Counted from the first letter of the stretch, positions 17,797 through 26,962 are shown. The stretch: 64,000 nucleotides of DNA from Streptomyces sp. NBC_00358 (GCF_036099295.1 NZ_CP107976.1:8618001-8682000), one strand, 5' to 3'. The notes: generated by a model not told the origin, from the letters alone. Program-made: numbers and translations.

Positions 17797-18872
17797 CCGC
17801 CCTGCCCATGATCATCAACGCGCTCGGGCAGCTCGACAACCCGAACGCGCCCCGGTCGGCCGAGGCCGCCGCCGAGCTCAACCCCTCCAGCGAGCAACTG
17901 ACCATCGACGCACGGACGTTGGCCGACGCCAGCGCCTCCGGCCTCACCGCCGTCAACATCACGCTCGGCTACACGATGGGCGATCTGCCCCCGTACGAGC
18001 ACACGTTGCACGAGATCGCGGTCTGGGACCGGATCATCCGGGACAACGCGGCCGACCTCCTCAAGGTCCGTACGGTCGCCGACCTCCACCGGGCCAGGGC
18101 GGAGGGCCGGACCGGTGTCATCTACGGCTTCCAGAACGCCGTCGCGATCGGCGAGGACACCGGGCGCGTCGCCACCTTCGCGGACCTCGGGGTGCGGGTC
18201 GTCCAGCTCACGTACAACCAGGCCAACCACATCGGCGACGGCTCGATGGCACCCGCGAACCGGGGGCTGAGCGACTTCGGCCGGAGCGTCGTCGAGGCCC
18301 TGGACGAGCACCGCCTCATGGTCGACCTCTCCCACAGCGGGGAGCGCACCTGTCTGGACGCCGCCAAGATGGCACGACGCCCGGTGTCGATCAACCACAC
18401 CGGTTGCCGTGCGCTCGCCGACCTCCCCCGCAACAAGACGGACGAGGAACTGCGCCTGGTGGCCTCGCGCGGTGGCTTCGTGGGCATCTACTTCATGCCC
18501 TTCTTGAACGTGTCCGGTCACGCGACGGCCGCGGACGTGGTGGAGCACATCGTCCACGCGGTCGATGTGTGCGGCGAGGACCACGTCGGCATCGGCACCG
18601 ACGGGCCCGTCACGTCCATCGACGACCTCGACACCTACCGCGCCCATCTCGCCGAGCACGTGGCCCTGCGCCGCGAGGCCGGCGTCGGCGCGGCGGGGGA
18701 GCGGGACGACACGCTCCCCTTCGTGCTCGACCTGCGCGGAGTGGACCAGTTCCGGGACCTCGTGCGCCTCCTGGAGCAGCGTGGCTTCGGATCGGAGCGC
18801 ATCGAGAAGATCCTCGGCAGGAACTTCCTGGACTACGCCGACCGGGTGTGGGCCCCGGAGGTCTCCGGCTAG
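17793..18872 (+). CDS. M19 renal-dipeptidase homologue with altered metal ligands
   Basis: A 359-residue TIM-barrel protein translationally coupled to the amidohydrolase. It follows the M19 membrane dipeptidase pattern: GVIYGFQNAVAIGEDTGRVA, VRVVQLTYNQANHIGDGS, LMVDLSHSGERTCLDAAKMA, PVSINHTGCRALADL, VGIGTDGPV and ILGRNFLDYADRVW. But the N-terminal metal motif HxD is absent (the strand reads MIINALGQLDNP), and the bridging glutamate of the usual IEG motif is replaced (GFQNA). The two later histidines (DLSHSG, INHTG) remain. It may bind one metal or none, or act on a different substrate. Working with the amidohydrolase on successive C-N bonds is inferred from the operon. Confidence 0.8.
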   Translation: MTALPMIINALGQLDNPNAPRSAEAAAELNPSSEQLTIDARTLADASASGLTAVNITLGYTMGDLPPYEHTLHEIAVWDRIIRDNAADLLKVRTVADLHRARAEGRTGVIYGFQNAVAIGEDTGRVATFADLGVRVVQLTYNQANHIGDGSMAPANRGLSDFGRSVVEALDEHRLMVDLSHSGERTCLDAAKMARRPVSINHTGCRALADLPRNKTDEELRLVASRGGFVGIYFMPFLNVSGHATAADVVEHIVHAVDVCGEDHVGIGTDGPVTSIDDLDTYRAHLAEHVALRREAGVGAAGERDDTLPFVLDLRGVDQFRDLVRLLEQRGFGSERIEKILGRNFLDYADRVWAPEVSG

Positions 18873-18948
18873 GTGATCGTGGCACCGGGGCGGCCGGGCC
18901 GGTGGCCGGGCCCGCGGACCGGGCGCGCGAGACCGACCCCGTTGCCGG

Positions 18949-19638
18949 TCACCCGAAAGCCGGCAGCCCGGTGACCCGTACACGGGCGAACGGGTTTCCC
19001 GCCGAGGCCGTCTCGGCGGTCGCCGGGCCGCTGGGGTCGGGCGACGGTGACGCCGTGGCCTCTCCGGGGGTGCCGCTCGGGGAGGCGGTCGGGGAGCCGG
19101 ACGCCCCGGCGGCCGGGGTCGCGGGAGCGACGCCCGGAGGTGTCGCACTGGCCGTAGCGCTCGGCGGGACGGCCGAGGGGGAGGGTGCCGCGCTCGCGCC
19201 CGGCTGGGAGGGCCGAACCGCGGACCCGACCGCGCCGGCCCGCTGGGTGCCGGCCGGGCTGCCCGTCGGCGCGGGCACGCCGCCCCCGGACACCTCGCGC
19301 GGACTCGCGGACGCGTCCCCGGGTCCCACGGGTGACGGGGACGGGCTGCCCGTGGGCCCCTCCTGGACGCGCGACGCGTCGCCCTCGGCCGAGACGTCCT
19401 TGTGCTTGCGCACCCCGTGCGGCAGGGGCAGCCAGGGCGCGGCCGAGTCGCCCCCGCTCACCAGGGCGACCAGAGCCGTGCCGAAGCAGACGCAGGACAC
19501 CGCGACGACCCAGCCCGCACTGCGGAGCCAGGAGCGCCGCCGCCCGCTCGCGTCGACGAAAACGGCTCCCTCGCCGGACGTGACGACTTCCGTCCGGCTC
19601 GGTCCGGCGCATGCCGACTCCCCCGTGATCCCTGCCAT
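18949..19638 (-). CDS. Single-pass membrane protein with Ser/Pro-rich outer tail
   Basis: A 229-residue protein with ATG 19638 behind AAGGAG (6 nt). Residues about 30-42 (GEGAVFVDASGRRRSW) precede one hydrophobic helix (AGWVVAVSCVCFGTALVALV). The rest is a long Pro/Ser/Ala/Gly/Thr-rich region expected outside the cell. The N-terminal block is one I associate with a conserved Streptomyces protein often placed near polysaccharide deacetylase/glycosyltransferase genes, but no such gene is adjacent here. It has no recognisable enzyme domain. It interrupts the catabolic island on the opposite strand. Confidence 0.72.
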   Translation of the reverse strand: MAGITGESACAGPSRTEVVTSGEGAVFVDASGRRRSWLRSAGWVVAVSCVCFGTALVALVSGGDSAAPWLPLPHGVRKHKDVSAEGDASRVQEGPTGSPSPSPVGPGDASASPREVSGGGVPAPTGSPAGTQRAGAVGSAVRPSQPGASAAPSPSAVPPSATASATPPGVAPATPAAGASGSPTASPSGTPGEATASPSPDPSGPATAETASAGNPFARVRVTGLPAFG

Positions 19639-19955
19639 GCTCCGCTCCTTGACGATGCCTGTCGCCGGCCGCACGTGGGCGACTGCGCGCTGATGTTCGG
19701 ATGGCGACTCCGCTCTGATCCAGGGATACGAAAGAGATCGCTGGTTGACTCATTCCGACCGGTTGTGATGGATCTGAGGCGGGTTCGGTTCGATAGGACG
19801 GCTGCCGAATCGTGCGTCAGGACAGTCGAATCGATTGTTTGTGCAGCAGAATCATTCGTCGGACCTTGCTTCGACGGCGTATGCGTTCGTACTCTTGCTG
19901 AATCCGCTCGTCGACCGGGTCCGCCTTCAGCGCTCACCCACAGAGGAGTCCCTCG

Positions 19956-21305
19956 ATGGACCGCACTCGCCTGCAGCAGCTCCTGGCTCGTGAGAGCGCC
20001 GAGGCCGAACACCGCAATCCGCGGTCGAGGGCCGCGTACGAGCGAGCCGACCATCTCTTCGGCAGGGTGCCGATGACCTGGATGAACAAGACCGCGGGAG
20101 CCTTCCCGCGGTACCTGGACACCGCGCGCGGCGCCCGGATCACCGACATCGACGGCCACGAGTACATCGACTTCTGCCTCGGGGACACGGGTGCCATGGC
20201 CGGTCACTCCCCGGAGGTGGTGGCCGAAGCGGTACGGACCCGGTTCGCCGAGAGCGGCGGCGTGACCGCGATGCTGCCCACCGAGGACGCGGAATGGGTG
20301 GGAGCCGAACTGACCCGCCGCTTCGGGCTCGCGCGCTGGAGCTTCTCGCTCACCGCGACCGACGCCAACCGCTGGTCCATCCGGCTGGCACGCGCGGTCA
20401 CCGGCCGCCCCAAGATCCTGGTGAACAGCTACAGCTACCACGGCAGCGTCGACGAGTCGCTGATCGTGGTCGGCCCGGACGGGCACGGCGCGGCCCGCCC
20501 CGGAAACGTCGGCGCCCCCTGCGACGTCACCCTCACCAGCCGCGTCGCCGAGTTCAACGACCTGGAGCAACTGGAGCGCGAACTCGCCCACGGCGACGTC
20601 GCCGCCGTGCTCATGGAACCCGCGCTCACCAACATCGGCATCGTGCTGCCCGAGCCGGGTTACCTGGAGGGCGTCCGCGCCCTCACACGCCGGTACGGGA
20701 CCCTCCTCATCAACGACGAGACGCACACCTTCTCCGCCGGCCCCGGTGGCTGCACCGCCGCCTGGAACCTGGAGCCGGACATGCTCACGATCGGCAAGGC
20801 GATCGGCGGAGGGATCCCGGCCGGCGCCTACGGGCTCTCGGCCGAACTCGCGGACAAGCTGCTGGGCCGCGCCGACCTCGACCTGGTCGACATGGGCGGG
20901 GTGGGCGGCACCCTCGCCGGGAACGCCCTCTCCACCGCGGCGACGCGCGCGACCCTGGAACACGTCCTCACCGACGCCGCGTTCGACACGATGACCAAGC
21001 TCTCCGAACGCTTCGAGGCGGGTGTGCGGGCGGGAATCGACACCTGGGGCCTGCCGTGGTCGGTGAGCCGGCTCGGCGCCCGTACCGAATACCGGTTCGC
21101 CGACCCCGCGCCGCGCACCGGAACGGAATCCGCCGCGGCGGCCGACACCGAGCTGGAGGACTTCCTCCACCTGTACCTCGCCAACCGGGGCATCCTGCTG
21201 ACCCCGTTCCACAACATGGCGCTCATGTGCCCTTCGACCACCGAGGAGGACGTGGACCGCCACACCGACGTCTTCGCCGCCGCCCTGGCCGAACTGGTGG
21301 GCTGA
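19956..21305 (+). CDS. Class-III PLP aminotransferase (GSA-aminomutase-like)
   Basis: A 449-residue fold-type-I enzyme. Markers are TDIDGHEYIDFCLGDTGAMA, SYSYHGSVDE, LLINDETHTFSAGPGG (the Asp that binds the cofactor nitrogen) and LTIGKAIGGGIPAG with the Schiff-base lysine at residue 281. VDMGGVGGTLAGN replaces the usual GGTFSGNPL. The family includes glutamate-1-semialdehyde aminomutase and beta-amino-acid or omega-amino aminotransferases. The nearest regulator and context suggest amine catabolism rather than tetrapyrrole synthesis. ATG 19956 has GAGGAG upstream. The 316-nt leader (19639-19955) is AT-richer, with an AATCGATT palindrome at 19829-19836, and probably holds the promoter; no gene is visible in it. 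Confidence 0.87.
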   Translation: MDRTRLQQLLARESAEAEHRNPRSRAAYERADHLFGRVPMTWMNKTAGAFPRYLDTARGARITDIDGHEYIDFCLGDTGAMAGHSPEVVAEAVRTRFAESGGVTAMLPTEDAEWVGAELTRRFGLARWSFSLTATDANRWSIRLARAVTGRPKILVNSYSYHGSVDESLIVVGPDGHGAARPGNVGAPCDVTLTSRVAEFNDLEQLERELAHGDVAAVLMEPALTNIGIVLPEPGYLEGVRALTRRYGTLLINDETHTFSAGPGGCTAAWNLEPDMLTIGKAIGGGIPAGAYGLSAELADKLLGRADLDLVDMGGVGGTLAGNALSTAATRATLEHVLTDAAFDTMTKLSERFEAGVRAGIDTWGLPWSVSRLGARTEYRFADPAPRTGTESAAAADTELEDFLHLYLANRGILLTPFHNMALMCPSTTEEDVDRHTDVFAAALAELVG

Positions 21306-21349
21306 ACGGCGCCGTTAACCTTGGACCGGGTCAGCCGGAGAGGAACAGC

Positions 21350-21790
21350 GTGGACGAGATCGACCGGGCCATCCTGCGCGAACTGCAGATCGACGGCCGT
21401 ATCGCCTATGCCGAACTCGGCCCCAAGGTCGGGCTGTCGGCGTCGGCGGCCCGTCAGCGCCTGCAACGCCTGCTCGACTCGCAGGCCGTCCAGGTCGTCG
21501 GGGTCACCGACCCGATGGGCATGGGCGGTCAGGCGATGGCCCTGCTCGGCATCGCCGTCGACGGCGACCCCCGAGCGGTCGCCGACGCGCTGGCCGAACG
21601 GGCCGAGGTCGTCTACTCGGTGCTGACCTCGGGCGGCTTCGACCTGTTCGCCGAGGTCGTCTGCCCGGGACCGCGTGATCTGCTGGACTTCGTCAACGAC
21701 GTCGTACGGCAGATCGAAGGCGTCCGGCAGGTGCAGTCGTTCCCCTACTTCGGGATCCACACCCACCGGTTCCTGTGGAACGTGGGCTGA
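21350..21790 (+). CDS. Lrp/AsnC-family regulator
   Basis: A 146-residue protein with the two Lrp domains: N-terminal helix-turn-helix (VDEIDRAILRELQIDGRIAY, LGPKVGLSASAARQRLQRLL) and a RAM domain (ALLGIAVDGDPRAVADALAE, VYSVLTSGGFDLFAEVVC). Members sense amino acids or related small molecules as octamers. It starts at GTG 21350 with GGAGAGGAAC upstream, 44 nt after the aminotransferase stop, so it is probably in the same transcript and regulates that gene. Its end faces the FUSC gene with an 18-nt gap. Confidence 0.9.
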   Translation: MDEIDRAILRELQIDGRIAYAELGPKVGLSASAARQRLQRLLDSQAVQVVGVTDPMGMGGQAMALLGIAVDGDPRAVADALAERAEVVYSVLTSGGFDLFAEVVCPGPRDLLDFVNDVVRQIEGVRQVQSFPYFGIHTHRFLWNVG

Positions 21791-21808
21791 GCGCTTCCCC
21801 CGCCACGG

Positions 21809-24097
21809 CTACCGTGCCACGCTCCGCGACACCTTCTTGCCGGGCTTGTCGGGCTTGTCGGGTGTGGAGATCGGCACCCCCAGCGGGCGGGCCAGCCCGA
21901 TCACCCCTTCGTCCAGGCGCTGGAGATGCCGCAGGACCCGGCCCGTGACGCGGTCGTGGCGGGGCGCGTCCGGGGTCTGCGGCTCCAGCATGGCGGCGAG
22001 GCTCGCACCGGTCTCCGCGACTCCGTCACCCGCGTCGTCCTTGACCCGCGCGACGAGGACCTCGATGTTGTGGCCGATCCGACGGCCCGCCAGCTTGAGC
22101 CGGGGATCCGCGCCGACGGTCCTGCTGTAGGGGACGAGTTCGGCCGTGGCCGCCAGCGACCGCGCGTGATAGGCGCACGTCTCCAGCAGGGCGACGATGT
22201 AGCGGGCGGTCTGACGGCGATTCCGCCACGGAGTGATCGGATGGGTCAGCGGTTTGGTGGAGGCCCGCAGATCATCCAGCGCCGAGTCCAGGTCTCGGGC
22301 CTTGTCCAGCAGATCGAGCGCGATCCCGCCGCTGAGCTGCTCCACCGCCGCGCCACTGGCGTCACCGAGCCGGGTGAGCACGGTCGCGAGGAGTTCGTCC
22401 GTACGGCGGTCGGTCGGTACGGGGAGGACCAGTGCGGCCGCGATCACCCCGCAGACCGCGCCGAGCGCCGTCTCCTCGATCCGCAGGACGAGTACCGCGG
22501 GACTGTACGTGTTGAGCACCGTGTACAGCAGTCCCAGCATCGCCGTGACGAAGAAGGACTGCAGGGCGTACGACAGTGGGCCGGTGAAGTACATGGCGAA
22601 GATGAACAGCAGCACCAGCGCGAACGCGGTCCAGGTGTGGTCGCCCACCACACCCGCCATGCCCACACCCGCGATGACGCCGAGGACCGTGCCCAGCAGC
22701 CGGCGATAGCCCTTGACCAGGATCTCCCCGGTCGACGAGGTGTTCAGGAAGACGACCCAACAGGTCAGCACCGCCCAGTACCACCGCTGCGGGAAGAGCA
22801 GCTCACCGCCGATGATGGCGAGCGCCGAACCGACCGAGACCTGCACCGCCGCCCGGGTCGTGGGCCGGTCCAGCCCCGCGGGGCGCGGCTCGTCCCGCTC
22901 CTCCTCGGCGACGATGGCGACGTCCTCGGCGTCCAGCTCCTCACGGGAACGTGTCGTCTCGGGGGAGTCGTCGGACTCGTCCTCGGGTCCGTCGAGCGCC
23001 AGGCGCAGCCCCAGGGCGGCGCGCGCCGTCTCTCCGATACCGCGGAAGACATCCTGCACGACCGCCGGGACCCGGGGAAGATTCTCCTCCTCCCGGTATC
23101 CGAGCAGCCGGTTGCGCACCTGCGCCATCCCGGCGCCGTCCCCGGCGGAGGACGGACGGGTGACCAGCAGCCGCAGTGCGTCGAGATCACGGTGCAGGAT
23201 CGCGGTCGTCTCGTCCTGCGCCCGGAGCCGGTCACCGGGTGCGGGCAGGGGCGCGTTCGGCAGGTGCAGGGCGAGCGTGTCGGCGCTCTCGGCGCTGCGC
23301 GCCGTGAGGATGAGCAGACCGAGCCGCTCGGCGGCGATCTCGGCATCGGCGATCCGCCGCTGGAGCAGCGAGGCGGTCGTGCTGTCGCTGGTTCCCTCCT
23401 CCAGACGGTTCTGGATCATCATGGCGCTCTCGTGCAGCCGCGCGGTGTGCACTCGTACGTCGTCCAGGGCATCCTCGACGTCGTCGGGATCGGCGTCGAG
23501 CAGCTCGGTCTGGGCGGACACCAACTGGCCCACGCGGGCCCGGAACGCCTTGCGTAGCCGTTGGAGGACGCGCTCGGGCGTCTCGACGACGAGGACGAAG
23601 CGGGCCAGCGCGCTGCAGGCGAAGGCGAGGGCGAGGGTGGCGTACAGCCCGGGAAGCTCGGTGCGGCCGGCTCCGAGGAACAGGGAGATGAAGTAGATCT
23701 GGAAGCCGATCAGCCCGAGAGCCGTACCGCGGTCACCGTACCGGCGGCAGTACACCGCCACGAAGATGAGCGCGATGAAACACACGTCGCCCGCGACCAC
23801 ATGGCTGCTCAGCAGCGCGCCCAGCGACATCGCGACGACCGCCACGGGCAGGCCGAGCGCCAGCGTGCGGGCCTGCTCCCGGCGCTGTTTCTCCTTGATG
23901 GCGAACGTCGCGACCATGGCGGTCGTGGCGCCGGGCACCATCTGGCCGACATCGGCTCCGAGCAGACCGAGAACGGCGAGCGCGAGGGCGACGGCACCGA
24001 CGGTCCGCAGTCCGGCCATGAGCCGCAGCAGACCCGGATCGGATGCCGAGAACCGGTTCCAGATGCCCGCCCGACTCGGCCGTGCCACTGTCCTCAC
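21809..24097 (-). CDS. FUSC-family membrane protein (aromatic-acid exporter-like)
   Basis: A 762-residue protein with the FUSC layout: two blocks of about six transmembrane helices (residues about 25-165 and 445-590), separated by a long helical cytoplasmic part and followed by a C-terminal helical region. Signature segments are LRTVGAVALALAVLGLLGAD and ATFAIKEKQRREQARTLALG in the first half, and GGELLFPQRWYWAVLTCWVV and STGEILVKGYRRLLGTVLGV in the second. Relatives YccS/AaeB export aromatic acids or modify envelopes; the substrate here is unknown. The start is uncertain (GTG 24097 or 24088). The longer frame to 24406 is not coding-like. Confidence 0.85.
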   Translation of the reverse strand: MRTVARPSRAGIWNRFSASDPGLLRLMAGLRTVGAVALALAVLGLLGADVGQMVPGATTAMVATFAIKEKQRREQARTLALGLPVAVVAMSLGALLSSHVVAGDVCFIALIFVAVYCRRYGDRGTALGLIGFQIYFISLFLGAGRTELPGLYATLALAFACSALARFVLVVETPERVLQRLRKAFRARVGQLVSAQTELLDADPDDVEDALDDVRVHTARLHESAMMIQNRLEEGTSDSTTASLLQRRIADAEIAAERLGLLILTARSAESADTLALHLPNAPLPAPGDRLRAQDETTAILHRDLDALRLLVTRPSSAGDGAGMAQVRNRLLGYREEENLPRVPAVVQDVFRGIGETARAALGLRLALDGPEDESDDSPETTRSREELDAEDVAIVAEEERDEPRPAGLDRPTTRAAVQVSVGSALAIIGGELLFPQRWYWAVLTCWVVFLNTSSTGEILVKGYRRLLGTVLGVIAGVGMAGVVGDHTWTAFALVLLFIFAMYFTGPLSYALQSFFVTAMLGLLYTVLNTYSPAVLVLRIEETALGAVCGVIAAALVLPVPTDRRTDELLATVLTRLGDASGAAVEQLSGGIALDLLDKARDLDSALDDLRASTKPLTHPITPWRNRRQTARYIVALLETCAYHARSLAATAELVPYSRTVGADPRLKLAGRRIGHNIEVLVARVKDDAGDGVAETGASLAAMLEPQTPDAPRHDRVTGRVLRHLQRLDEGVIGLARPLGVPISTPDKPDKPGKKVSRSVAR

Positions 24098-24353
24098 GCC
24101 GCCACTTGTCCCCGCTTCCGCGCCATGATCCGGAACTCCAGCATGGCACCGTGCGGCGCCGTGTGCCGAGTGTGCCCGCCCGGGAACGGCGGCGCACTCC
24201 TCAGGGGGCCGCACGGTGACGGGTCCGTCCGCGCGGAGGGCCACGGTGCACCCTCGGTCGGCCCACGCCCGCTCGCGGCGGCGCGCGGGGAACTCCGGGG
24301 GCCTCGGCGCATCCGGTGGCGATCGTCGTGCGGCAGTCGGGTCCGGCATCTTG

Positions 24354-24367
24354 TGGGAGCGCTCCCA
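24354..24367. promoter_or_regulatory. Perfect CebR-type LacI-family operator
   Basis: TGGGAGCGCTCCCA is a perfect 14-bp palindrome identical to the CebR operator known from Streptomyces cellulose/cello-oligosaccharide genes (established knowledge). It ends 20 nt before ATG 24387 of the GNAT gene. No cellulase or cellobiose transporter gene is in the window. Confidence 0.75.
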
Positions 24368-24386
24368 AGGCGTCAGGATGCCGCAC

Positions 24387-25070
24387 ATGAACCCTTTGCC
24401 GATCATTCGCGCCTACCGGCCCGCCGACCGTGCCGCGGTCGCCGACGTATGTGTGAGCACCGCGGACGAGGGAGGGGACTCGCGGGCCCGGTTTCCCGAC
24501 GAGGAGCTGATGCCCGCGATCTTCGCCGAGCCCTACTGCCGTCTGGAGCCCGAGCTGGCCTTCGTCCTGGACGACGGGAGGGGCCGGGCGGTCGGGTACG
24601 TGGTCGGGACCGGGGACACCGCGGAGTTCGTCGCGCGGTTCCGCGACACCTGGATCCCGCGGATCGCGCACCGCTATCCCGCCCCCACGACACCGCCCCG
24701 CACGCCGGCCGAGGAGATGGTCGGGCTGCTGCACACCCCCGAGCGCATGATCCTGCCCGAGCTCGCCGGCCATCCGGCGCACCTGCACATCGACCTGCTG
24801 CCGGACTTCCAGCGGCGCGGCCACGGACGAGCGCTGATGAACACCTTCCTCACCGCACTGCACGACCGCGGTGTGCCCGCCGTCCACCTGGGCATGGTCA
24901 CCGCCAACACGCCCGCCCGCGCGTTCTACGACCGTCTCGGCTTCTACGAGATCCCCGTCGACGACCCCGGCCCGCTCACCTATCTGGGCAGGTCGACGGT
25001 GGTGGAGGCGGTTGCGCGCGTCGAAGGGGCGCGGGCCGTTCCCGTGGCGGGAGACGCCGGGCGCCCGTAG
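24387..25070 (+). CDS. GNAT-family N-acetyltransferase
   Basis: A 227-residue acetyltransferase. The acetyl-CoA pyrophosphate loop is LLPDFQRRGHGRALMNTFL (about 136-154); the preceding strand AHLHIDLLP and the following VPAVHLGMVTANTPARAFYD and RLGFYEIPV complete the GNAT core. The N-terminal half (IIRAYRPADRAAVADVCVST) is also typical. The family acetylates amino groups of small molecules or proteins; some members of this type neighbour sugar-hydrolase genes. ATG 24387 has AGG 10 nt upstream; in-frame ATG 24378 is an alternative. A CebR-type operator immediately upstream implies control by cello-oligosaccharides or a related LacI signal. Confidence 0.87.
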   Translation: MNPLPIIRAYRPADRAAVADVCVSTADEGGDSRARFPDEELMPAIFAEPYCRLEPELAFVLDDGRGRAVGYVVGTGDTAEFVARFRDTWIPRIAHRYPAPTTPPRTPAEEMVGLLHTPERMILPELAGHPAHLHIDLLPDFQRRGHGRALMNTFLTALHDRGVPAVHLGMVTANTPARAFYDRLGFYEIPVDDPGPLTYLGRSTVVEAVARVEGARAVPVAGDAGRP

Positions 25071-25385
25071 CCGCACGGCCGCCCGCCGTGGGACGCGTTC
25101 GTGCGGGGCGCCCCGTCGCGGCGCCGCGACGGGGTGGTGCCCGCCATCGCGGCCGGCGTGACGGGAGCCCGGCGCTACCGGCACGGGCCGCGCCGCCCCG
25201 GTTTCGGCGTCGGCGTCGGCCGGGCGTACTGGTGCGTCGGGTCCGTGCGAGGGGCAGGGCCGCCGGGTCCCGCGGGGGCGGGAGTGCCGGTTCCTGCGCG
25301 GGCGGGCGTGCCGCTTCCGGTGCGGGACGGGTGTGCGGGCCCTTCCCCTGGGTGTGCGCCGGTGCCGTCACATGGCAGCGCCGGT

Positions 25386-25433
25386 GTACCGGTTCCGGCG
25401 GTCGACGGGTCGCAGGGTCGCCGGAACCGGTAC
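25386..25433. terminator. Bidirectional hairpin between GNAT and MFS genes
   Basis: Arms GTACCGGTTCCGGCG (25386-25400) and its exact complement (25419-25433), with an 18-nt loop, lie 16 nt past the minus-strand MFS stop. The rest of the gap 25071-25449 is GC-rich with low-complexity frames and no gene that I can support. Confidence 0.65.
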
Positions 25434-25449
25434 GGGGAGTACGCGAACC

Positions 25450-26904
25450 TCAGTGTGCGGCCGCGGCCGTTTCCGGGGTGGCGGCGGGGCCGGCCTTGTC
25501 GCCACCGACGGCGGCACGGGCTGCCGGGATCACGGCGGCGATGGCGGCGGCCACCAGGGCGACGCAGCCACCGACGATGAGGCCGGTGCGGAAACCGCCC
25601 TCGGAGGTGAAGGTGTAGCCGGCCGCGCTGGTCGTCATCTGGGCGAGGATGACGCCGACGACCGCCGCGCCGACCGAGGTCCCCAGGGAGCGCATCAGCG
25701 AGTTGAAGCCGTTGGCGGCGGCGGTCTCGGAGAGCGGGACCGAGCTCATGATCAGGGCCGGCATCGCACCGTAGGCGAGGCCCACGCCGCTGTTGATGAC
25801 CATGCCGGTCAGCATCAGACCCCAGGCCGTACCCATGAGGGCCAGCGCCAGTCCGTAGCCGAGGGCGATGACGAGGACGCCGCAGATCAGCGTGAACTTG
25901 GGGCCGCGCGCGTCCGTCAGCTTCCCGCCGAACGGGGAGACGATCATCATCATGATGCCGCCGGGTGCCATCCACAGGCCTGCCGCGAGCATCGACTGGC
26001 CCAGGCCGTAGCCGGTGGCGTCGGGGAACTGGAGCAGCTGCGGGATGATCAGCATGCTGGCGTACATGCCGAATCCGACGAAGATCGAGGCGACGTTGGT
26101 GAGCAGGACCCGGGGGCGGGCCGTGGTGCGCAGGTCGACCAGCGGGTCCTTGGTGCGCAGCTCCCAGGCGCCCCAGGCGGCCAGGACCACCACGGCGGAG
26201 ACGAACAGGCCGAGCGTCGTCGTGGAGCCCCAGCCCCAGTCGGCGCCCTTGGAGACGCCGAGGAGCAGGCAGACCAGGCCGACGCCGAGCCCGAGCGCGC
26301 CGAGGACGTCGAAGCGCTGACCCTTGGCGCTGGCCGGCACGTCCGGGATGAGGAACCAGATCAGCGCTCCGATCGCGACGGCGAGCACGGCGGAGCCCCA
26401 GAACAGCACGCGCCAGCTCGTGTACTGGGCGACCGCCGCGGAGATGGGCAGGCCGAGACCGCCGCCGATGCCCATGGAGGCGCTGACCAGCGCGATGGAG
26501 GAACTCAGCTTCTCGGCCGGCACCACGTCACGCAGCAGGGCTATGCCCAGCGGGATCATGCCCATGCCCATTCCCTGCAGACCCCGCCCGACGATCATCG
26601 GGACGACGGACGAGGAGAGCGCGCACACGACGGAGCCGACCACGAGCGGGACGGAGCAGGCGAGCAGCATCCGCCGCTTGCCCAGCAGGTCGCCCAGACG
26701 GCCGGAGACCGGGACGCAGACGGACGCGACCAGCAGGGTGACGGTGATCACCCAGGCGGAGTTCGCGGGCGTGGTGTGCAGAATCTGGGGCAGCTCGGCG
26801 ATGAGCGGAGTGACCAGCGTCTGCATGATCGCCGCCACGGTGCCGGCGAAGGCGAGCGTGGCGACCACGCCGCTTGCTCGGGCGTTGGGCTGGGGGGCGT
26901 CCAT
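25450..26904 (-). CDS. DHA2-type MFS drug exporter (14 TM)
   Basis: A 484-residue transporter of the EmrB/QacA subfamily. Motif A is GRLGDLLGKRRMLLACSV, motif B lies in IVGRGLQGMGMGMIPLGIAL, and the 14-helix motif C region is SMGIGGGLGLPISAAVAQYT. It would export hydrophobic drugs with protons. ATG 26904 sits 6 nt after GAGGAG. It is divergent from a MarR-family gene with a palindromic site between them, the standard arrangement for a substrate-inducible pump. The C-terminal tail is Ala-rich and acidic residues are few. Confidence 0.92.
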   Translation of the reverse strand: MDAPQPNARASGVVATLAFAGTVAAIMQTLVTPLIAELPQILHTTPANSAWVITVTLLVASVCVPVSGRLGDLLGKRRMLLACSVPLVVGSVVCALSSSVVPMIVGRGLQGMGMGMIPLGIALLRDVVPAEKLSSSIALVSASMGIGGGLGLPISAAVAQYTSWRVLFWGSAVLAVAIGALIWFLIPDVPASAKGQRFDVLGALGLGVGLVCLLLGVSKGADWGWGSTTTLGLFVSAVVVLAAWGAWELRTKDPLVDLRTTARPRVLLTNVASIFVGFGMYASMLIIPQLLQFPDATGYGLGQSMLAAGLWMAPGGIMMMIVSPFGGKLTDARGPKFTLICGVLVIALGYGLALALMGTAWGLMLTGMVINSGVGLAYGAMPALIMSSVPLSETAAANGFNSLMRSLGTSVGAAVVGVILAQMTTSAAGYTFTSEGGFRTGLIVGGCVALVAAAIAAVIPAARAAVGGDKAGPAATPETAAAAH

Positions 26905-26947
26905 GAGGGACTCCTCGGGTCTGTCTGCGGGCAACGGATGTGCATCG

Positions 26948-26962
26948 TACATGCCGTATGTA
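26948..26962. promoter_or_regulatory. Candidate MarR operator
   Basis: TACAT-GCCGT-ATGTA is a 15-bp inverted repeat in the 183-nt gap between the divergent MFS and MarR genes, amid several overlapping CATG/ATGCAT motifs (26941-26995). Assignment to the adjacent MarR protein is by location. Confidence 0.45.

Noticed and set aside
20294..21790. 498-codon frame fusing aminotransferase region to the Lrp regulator
   Set aside because: The first 330 codons are a shadow of the aminotransferase frame; only the last 146 codons (from 21350) are real.
25071..25449. A gene in the gap between GNAT and MFS
   Set aside because: All frames are Pro/Arg/Gly-rich and lack a ribosome-binding site; only a terminator is supported.
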